Shown: piece after piece, positions 28,940-32,278 of the stretch
Layout: the number at the start of each line of letters is the position of its first letter
Position numbering within the stretch: the first letter of the stretch is position 1
Origin: JAYWAM01 sp043782425
GTDB taxonomy: Bacteria > Pseudomonadota > Gammaproteobacteria > Burkholderiales > Usitatibacteraceae
DNA length: 32,278 nt
Direction: 5' to 3'
Assembly: GCA_043782425.1 (NCBI GenBank)
Contig: JAYWAM010000233.1
Span: 1 to 32,278, forward strand
The notes under the pieces: generated by a model
What the model saw: the letters and a program-made list of their open reading frames with translations, nothing else
The model's database searches: none
Told to the model about the DNA's origin: nothing
Position numbers and translations under genes: made by a program

Positions 28940-29021
28940 AGTCGGGGGTCTCCATGGGCGGGAAAATAATGCACGTTCGTTTTGGTGTGGAGGAATACCA
29001 CATAATGCAATTATGCAAGCC

Positions 29022-29044
29022 TGACCCCGTCTTGACCCCGTCTT
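29022..29044 (-). repeat. Tandem GGGGTCA repeat, period 11
   Basis: Minus-strand reading AAGACGGGGTCA occurs twice in tandem (29044-29033 and 29033-29022, sharing one base), then continues into GGCTTGCATAATTGCATTATG. The 5' edge of the following toxin fragment abuts the repeat. Confidence 0.75.
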
Positions 29045-29239
29045 CTAAAGCTCAGCCACGAGCCAAAATACCTATTGGAGTTCCAGCTACGTGATCCGGC
29101 GAGTTTGCAGAACGTATTAAAGGCCCCTTACCCAGAGTTTGTCCCGGGTGGGAAAACCGGCGCAGGATTCTTAGAATATAATTATCCGGGTATCACGAGC
29201 AACAGTATCGTAAATCCGACCGTGAGAGTCCTCAAATGA
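29036..29239 (+). pseudogene. Polymorphic-toxin-like C-terminal fragment without a start
   Basis: This frame opens after a stop at 29033-29035, has no ATG/GTG/TTG-with-RBS start, and encodes about 67 codons: LSHEPKYLLEFQLRDPASL, QNVLKAPYPEFVPGGKTGAG, FLEYNYPGITSNSIVNPTVR, then VLK stop. The Gly/Pro-rich short-domain composition and its position directly before a small gene with an overlapping start resemble the C-terminal toxin tip of an Rhs/contact-dependent or other polymorphic toxin. I do not recognise the toxin family. The first codons (to 29044) derive from the adjacent repeat, so the 5' part of the gene was replaced. Confidence 0.5.
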
Positions 29240-29541
29240 TGCCGAGCGATTTTGTTGATAGAGATGGAACAACGAAATCCTTTGATTTGGATAACGTTTA
29301 TGAAATCGTTCGAGGATTCAGCGGAAAGTGCAAGGGGTGGACCTCGCTGGTTGTGTATGAGCCAACTCACGATGTATTTATTGAGTTGAGAAGCTCACCT
29401 CCAGATATTCGAGGAAATTCGAAAGATGAGGCGGAGGAAGTGCTGTCAGCGTACATCGCGAAGTCCTATGGGTTAGGCGATGGGGAAATTGCTGTGGCGC
29501 GTTTGAAGCCAACCGAATGGAGGCTAGTGGACTTACGATGA
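29236..29541 (+). CDS. Small hypothetical protein, putative immunity protein
   Basis: 101 residues, acidic, no membrane segment or signal peptide. Begins with ATGATG; the first ATG overlaps the stop of the toxin-like fragment, so the two were translated as a pair. The AT-richer composition at its start differs from the housekeeping genes to the left. Predicted mixed alpha/beta: DLDNVYEIVRGFSGK, GWTSLVVYEPTHDVFIELRS, DEAEEVLSAYIAKSYGLG. I do not recognise the family. The role as immunity protein is inferred only from arrangement and size. Confidence 0.6.
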   Translation: MMPSDFVDRDGTTKSFDLDNVYEIVRGFSGKCKGWTSLVVYEPTHDVFIELRSSPPDIRGNSKDEAEEVLSAYIAKSYGLGDGEIAVARLKPTEWRLVDLR

Positions 29542-29583
29542 GTTGCAAACAGTGAAACCATCTCCGTTTTCCGGAAAACCTTC

Positions 29584-29663
29584 GGGGTCAGTGTAACCAT
29601 TCCTTTTGCACGCGCGGGGTCACGTCTTCAATTTTGCGTCTCAATGCAGCACGCCCAGGGTCA
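29584..29663 (+). repeat. Three dispersed (G)GGGTCA repeat copies
   Basis: GGGGTCAGTGTAACC at 29584, GGGGTCACGTCTTC at 29616 followed by AATTTTGC, and AGGGTCAAGTCTTTG at 29657. The middle copy matches 30258 closely (GGGGTCACGTCTTC then CGTTTTGC). They fill most of the non-coding gap 29542-29757, in which I see no gene. Confidence 0.65.
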
Positions 29664-29717
29664 AGTCTTTGAATATCACATTTATCGTTTAATCTTTTAA
29701 GAGAGAAGTTCTCCACC

Positions 29718-29738
29718 ACGCCCGCTGATCGCGGGCGT
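29718..29738. repeat. 8-bp inverted repeat, terminator-like
   Basis: ACGCCCGC (29718-29725), loop TGATC, GCGGGCGT (29731-29738). It lies 19 nt past the stop of the minus-strand ORF6N gene. No U-run on either strand, so factor-independent termination is doubtful. Confidence 0.45.
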
Positions 29739-29757
29739 TGCTATTTCAGCCGCCGGA

Positions 29758-30213
29758 TTACTTGTCGTCGTCAGTAACGAACCCGATGCGGCGTTTCTTC
29801 GCAGGCTCAGGCGGCGCCATCAGTTCACGAATCGCCTCGAACACCTGCTTTAACTCAAGCCGCGTATTCTGCGCCAGCGAGTCGTGCTTCAACGCCAGGG
29901 CCTGCATCTGGCGTTCCAGCGTGGCGAGTTTCACAGCCAAGTCCTTGTGCGTGGCCAGCACCTCGCGCAACTGCACGAAAGCGCGAACCACATAGACGCT
30001 CATTTCCACCGCACGCGAACTGCTGAGCACGGTGGCTGCCATAAGCGCGCCGTGCTCGGTGAAGGCGAATGGCGAGCGGCGCAACCCCATCCTGGCGCCG
30101 GGATTGGAGATCACAATCTGTGATCTCCATTGATCGAACTCCTCAGCGTCCAACTGAAACATGAAGTCGGCGGGGAAGCGCTCCAGGTTGCGCTTGATCG
30201 CCTGATTGAGCAC
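29758..30213 (-). pseudogene. ORF6N-domain protein, 5'-truncated
   Basis: Nuclear-phage-type DNA-binding domain protein (ORF6N, KilA-N-like). Residues NQAIKRNLERFPADFMFQL and GARMGLRRSPFAFTEHGALM, with MAATVLSSSRAVEMSVYVVR, match the family core; the C-terminal half is a coiled coil ending RRIGFVTDDDK. The family normally starts about 35-40 residues earlier (a segment ending LYGVxxRxLNQA). Here homology can be followed back to YGVQARV (30234) and then runs straight into a GGGGTCA repeat at 30239. The only in-frame start is a GTG at 30213 without a ribosome binding site. Expression is unlikely. Confidence 0.75.
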
Positions 30214-30238
30214 GCGGGCTTGTACGCCATAGCACGCC

Positions 30239-30264
30239 GGGGTCAGGTCTTTGTGACGGGGTCA
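30239..30264 (+). repeat. Two GGGGTCA repeat copies at the ORF6N breakpoint
   Basis: GGGGTCAGGTCTTTG at 30239 and GGGGTCACGTCTTC at 30258, 19 nt apart, followed by CGTTTTGCAAAGGACG. The first copy starts exactly where ORF6N homology ends. 30265-30553 holds no gene that I can support. Confidence 0.7.
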
Positions 30265-30553
30265 CGTCTTCCGTTTTGCAAAGGACGTGCTGCCCTGTTC
30301 GCCGTTCGCGTCTGCCTATTTTTTACGCACCTCCCCCCTTTTTTTGGAGAGAAGGACGGTTTTTGAAGACCTATGCGTACCTGCGTGCTTAAATTTTAAT
30401 CAGTTTCTCCAAATTACCTTGACCCTCTGCCTAAAATTTGTGCCAATGCTTTCTGCAAGATGCGTGCTGTCCCGAATAGCGTCGCTGTCCGATGTTCGCT
30501 GCGCCGGTCAAACGGTGAAGCAGCTAACGGCGCAGATAAAAGCCGTGTAGCAA

Positions 30554-30665
30554 CCCCCCCCCAGCCCTCAAAACGCCACACTGCTTTGGGCGCCGTCTTG
30601 TAAGGATCAATGCCGCGCCACACCTCTGCTGGCGTCAGTCCATGCAAATGCTGATGTGGGCGCAC
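30554..30665 (-). pseudogene. C-terminal fragment of an integrase-core (DDE) transposase
   Basis: Minus-strand reading VRPHQHLHGLTPAEVWRGID then PYKTAPKAVWRFEGWGG matches the C-terminus of rve-domain transposases (pattern N-x-x-R-P-H-Q-x-L-x-G-x-T-P-A-E-x-W). The frame is lost at a run of nine G (30562-30554). The N-terminal half of apparently the same gene lies at 31228-31533 on the same strand, with brnTA between. The middle region with the second and third catalytic acids is missing. Confidence 0.7.
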
Positions 30666-30676
30666 GTCCCTTATTC

Positions 30677-30705
30677 TTGACAATATGCATTAAATATGCA
30701 TAAAT
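30677..30705 (+). promoter_or_regulatory. brnTA promoter with overlapping ATGCAT operator-like repeats
   Basis: Consensus -35 TTGACA (30677-30682), 17-nt spacer, -10-like ATAAAT (30700-30705). The spacer is ATATGCAT-TAA-ATATGCAT, two copies of a palindromic hexamer 11 nt apart, suitable for an autoregulating ribbon-helix-helix antitoxin. The predicted start falls at about 30711-30713, on the brnT ATG, so the message may be leaderless. Confidence 0.5.
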
Positions 30706-30710
30706 AGAGC

Positions 30711-30977
30711 ATGGAGTTCGACTACGACCCAATCAAGGCACGCAGCAACATTCGCAAGCATGGTGTGAGCTTCGCGCATGCCGAGCAGGCGCTCCGTGAT
30801 GAGTTGGCTGTCACAGTCGAAGACCCCGATGCTGTCGGAGAGCAGCGTTTTGTTACGCTGGGCATGGATGCATTGGGGCGCGTCCTGGTGGTCGTGCACA
30901 CCCAACGCGAGGAGTGGACGCGTTTGATTTCCGCTCGAAAAGCAACTCGTGGCGAATTGGAGCAATATCATGCGTGA
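30711..30977 (+). CDS. brnT: BrnT family toxin of type II toxin-antitoxin system
   Basis: 88 residues, full family length. RelE-like ribonuclease fold. Begins MEFDYDPIKARSNIRKHGVS, continues EQRFVTLGMDALGRVLVVVH and ends RLISARKATRGELEQYHA, all diagnostic of BrnT (DUF497). Intact. There is no clear Shine-Dalgarno sequence before the ATG. Overlaps brnA by 8 nt. Confidence 0.93.
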   Translation: MEFDYDPIKARSNIRKHGVSFAHAEQALRDELAVTVEDPDAVGEQRFVTLGMDALGRVLVVVHTQREEWTRLISARKATRGELEQYHA

Positions 30978-31227
30978 TGAATACGATTTCAGCAAGGGCA
31001 AGCGAGGCGCCATCATTGCTTCGCCGGGCAAAACCCGTATCACTATCATGCTTGATGACGATGTCATTGAAGCATTTCGTGTGCGTGCCGAAAACGCTGG
31101 TACCGGCTATCAAACACTCATTAACTCGGTGTTGCGTGAGGCGATCTCTGGTGCGAAAGAAAAGCAGAAACCGCTCACAGTAGCGACGTTGAGGCGGGTG
31201 CTGCGCGAGGAGCTCCATGCGTCGTAA
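30970..31227 (+). CDS. brnA: BrnA family antitoxin
   Basis: 85 residues from the ATG at 30970 (MRDEYDFSKGKRGAII); a longer frame from 30949 lies inside brnT and is rejected. The N-terminal region should wrap BrnT. The ribbon-helix-helix DNA-binding domain is KTRITIMLDDDVIEAFRVRA followed by GTGYQTLINSVLREAI. Overlaps brnT by 8 nt, toxin first, as in other brnTA operons. Its stop (31225-31227) abuts transposase-derived sequence. Confidence 0.92.
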   Translation: MRDEYDFSKGKRGAIIASPGKTRITIMLDDDVIEAFRVRAENAGTGYQTLINSVLREAISGAKEKQKPLTVATLRRVLREELHAS

Positions 31228-31533
31228 ATCGCCAGAACGATATGCGCCAGGATCGTCCCAGCATTCGCTTGCGCCAGCGTTATCAGCAGCAGATTCATGC
31301 GCGTGCCGTAATCGATGATGCCGAGGATGAAATGCTCCACTCCCAGCGCATGGGCTTTGCCCGTGCCATCCACACACCAGCGCAGATTGGCCCGGGCGTA
31401 GCCTGGAAAACGATTGCGCGTCGCAAAGCGCACCGTCTGCATGTCGGCAATGTTGCTGCACCCACTGGTAGACGGTGTTCAGGCACACCGTCATACCCTG
31501 GTGGGCATGCAGGCGCTTGAAGGTATTCATCAC
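31228..31533 (-). pseudogene. N-terminal half of an integrase-core (DDE) transposase, frameshifted
   Basis: Start near 31533 with AGGGAGGTG upstream: MNTFKRLHAHQGMTVCLNTV then YQWVQQHCRHADG. After this the matching frame shifts by one and continues TRNRFPGYARANLRWCVDGT and GKAHALGVEHFILGIIDYGT, then RMNLLLITLAQANAGTILAH. CVDGT holds the first catalytic Asp of the DDE triad. The sequence stops next to the brnA stop codon. Confidence 0.75.
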
Positions 31534-31574
31534 CTCCCTGTTGCGTGGATCGCTCCCATCGTATTTCCAGCCAA

Positions 31575-31688
31575 ACTGCCATCATAGAAATTCGTTCAGA
31601 TTGAGCGAACTTTTCCACATTAGCGTCAACCGATTTCCGACCGCGACCCACATTGCCGTCGTAGCGTAAGGCGAATTGCCGTCATAGC
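31575..31688 (-). repeat. Iterated motif at the outer end of the transposase element
   Basis: Minus-strand motif GCTATGACGGCAA (31688-31676), GCTACGACGGCAA (31665-31653) and a weaker TCTATGATGGCAG (31588-31576). They lie between the transposase start and the broken higB, where an IS end with transposase-binding sites would be. The first two are 23 nt apart. Confidence 0.5.
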
Positions 31689-31690
31689 AA

Positions 31691-31744
31691 ATAGGGGACA
31701 AGCGGAAGCAAAAGGCCGAGATTGAAACGGCATTGGAATACTAA
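31691..31744 (+). pseudogene. HigB/RelE-type toxin, last 17 codons only
   Basis: Reading IGDKRKQKAEIETALEY-stop corresponds to the C-terminus of RelE/HigB-like toxins (pattern GGDKxxQxxDIxxAxxL). The frame is stopped at 31685-31687, within the element end, so the rest of the toxin gene has been lost. It lies 26 nt before its antitoxin. Confidence 0.65.
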
Positions 31745-31770
31745 AAAAACTGGAATAGGAGAAACAAAAT

Positions 31771-32082
31771 ATGAGCAAAGCATCCCGCCCTCATGATGCT
31801 GCAGTGGTGGAACTACTGCACACAGACCCGGCATTTGCAGATGAATACCTTTCCGCCGCACTTGATGAAGCCAGCCAGCCCGGGGGTCGTGAAGCCCTGC
31901 TGGCAGCCCTGCGCCATATTGCGGAAGCGCAGGGCATGACCGCGGTGGCCGAACGTGCAGGAATCCCGAGGGAAAGCCTATACTGTGCATTGTCAACGAA
32001 GGGCAACCCGACAATAAAGACCGCTGCTAGCGGTGGTAAGTGCTGCCGGTTTGAAATTGTCCGTACACCGATAGAGCAATAG
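31771..32082 (+). CDS. HigA-like addiction-module antidote protein with frameshifted C-terminus
   Basis: 103 residues as encoded. MSKASRPHDAAVVELLHTDP with AFADEYLSAALDEA and the helix-turn-helix LRHIAEAQGMTAVAERAGIP match the small antidote family paired with RelE/HigB toxins. After TKGNPTIKT the frame gives AASGGKCCRFEIVRTPIEQ, whereas the next frame gives LLAVVSAAGLKLSVHR-stop, the expected ending. One extra base near 32025 explains this. AGGAG (31757-31761) precedes the ATG. The DNA-binding part could still be made; its toxin is gone. Confidence 0.8.
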   Translation: MSKASRPHDAAVVELLHTDPAFADEYLSAALDEASQPGGREALLAALRHIAEAQGMTAVAERAGIPRESLYCALSTKGNPTIKTAASGGKCCRFEIVRTPIEQ

Positions 32083-32085
32083 AAC

Positions 32086-32214
32086 ATGAGCAAAATGCAC
32101 AATCCGCCGCACCCCGGAGCAACCTTGAGGGAGGACGTATTGCCCGCGCTGAGGCTGACCGTTACCGATGCCGCCAAACAACTAGTGTCACGACCCAGAA
32201 ATATCGATACATGA
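32086..32214 (+). pseudogene. Second HigA-type antitoxin, truncated
   Basis: MSKMHNPPHPGATLREDVLP then ALRLTVTDAAKQL is the N-terminus of the HigA/VapI XRE antitoxin family. Homology ends at about 32184, before the recognition helix, and unrelated sequence closes the frame at 32212. Starts 3 nt after the preceding antitoxin. Confidence 0.75.
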
Positions 32215-32278
32215 AACGGCGTCTTTTTCCGCATGGCCGCGTTGCTCGTCGTTGCCATAGGCCATGCTATGTCGCCTC
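32183..32278. mobile_element. Possible end of an unidentified insertion element
   Basis: The sequence beginning near GTGTCACGACCCAG interrupts the second antitoxin and continues to the window edge. On the minus strand an open frame enters from outside the window (GDIAWPMATTSNAAMRKKTP), but I cannot identify it. Confidence 0.3.

Noticed and set aside
29584..29663. CRISPR-like array from regularly repeated GGGTCA units
   Set aside because: Units are about 15 nt, spacing is irregular (32 and 41 nt), and copies diverge; there are no cas genes.

Overview
The window reads as chromosomal DNA of a betaproteobacterium, most likely of the Nitrosomonadales/Gallionellaceae type. Evidence: the pilMNOPQ operon divergent from a class A penicillin-binding protein, diheme cytochrome c4 beside engB, the C5 tetrapyrrole genes hemL and hemB, a rubredoxin gene directly before a Pil-Chp chemotaxis operon (pilG-H-I-J-chpA), and a TPP-riboswitch-controlled thiC. 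The assignment is by gene content and order only. I see no rRNA, tRNA or CRISPR array.

Region 1 (1-28.4 kb) is dense housekeeping DNA. On the minus strand, pilM-N-O-P-Q (4723 to 1, pilQ cut by the window edge) encodes the type IV pilus alignment complex and secretin. A divergent ponA-like gene (4916-7249) is followed by an unassigned nucleotidyltransferase-like gene. hemB and engB lie on the minus strand. Between them, on the plus strand, is a run of four hairpins ending in a strong intrinsic terminator, which I propose as an unannotated small RNA. After cytochrome c4 comes an overlapping minus-strand operon thiD-thiE-hemL. Divergent from it run rubredoxin and then pilG, pilH, pilI, pilJ and the 1939-residue chpA/pilL, which together should control twitching motility by acting on the pili built by the pilMNOPQ products. 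uppP, an HD-domain hydrolase, a cation diffusion facilitator and thiC with its TPP riboswitch follow on the minus strand.

Region 2 (28.4-32.3 kb) is a compact accessory zone of broken mobile and conflict genes. In order: a frameshifted RAYT (REP-associated tyrosine transposase) remnant; a start-less 3' fragment resembling a polymorphic-toxin C-terminus whose stop overlaps the start of a small intact gene (toxin/immunity layout); an ORF6N-domain gene lacking its 5' end; two halves of one DDE transposase separated by an intact BrnT/BrnA toxin-antitoxin pair; a HigB/RelE-type toxin reduced to its last 17 codons; its antitoxin with a frameshifted C-terminus; and a second HigA-type antitoxin cut off after about 33 codons.

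Short GGGGTCA-centred repeats lie exactly where two of these genes (the toxin fragment and the ORF6N gene) lose their 5' ends, and next to the RAYT remnant. This suggests the repeats served as rearrangement points. The most interesting candidates are the hemB-engB small RNA, the repeat/truncation association, the toxin-immunity relic, and the toxin-antitoxin module sitting inside a transposase.
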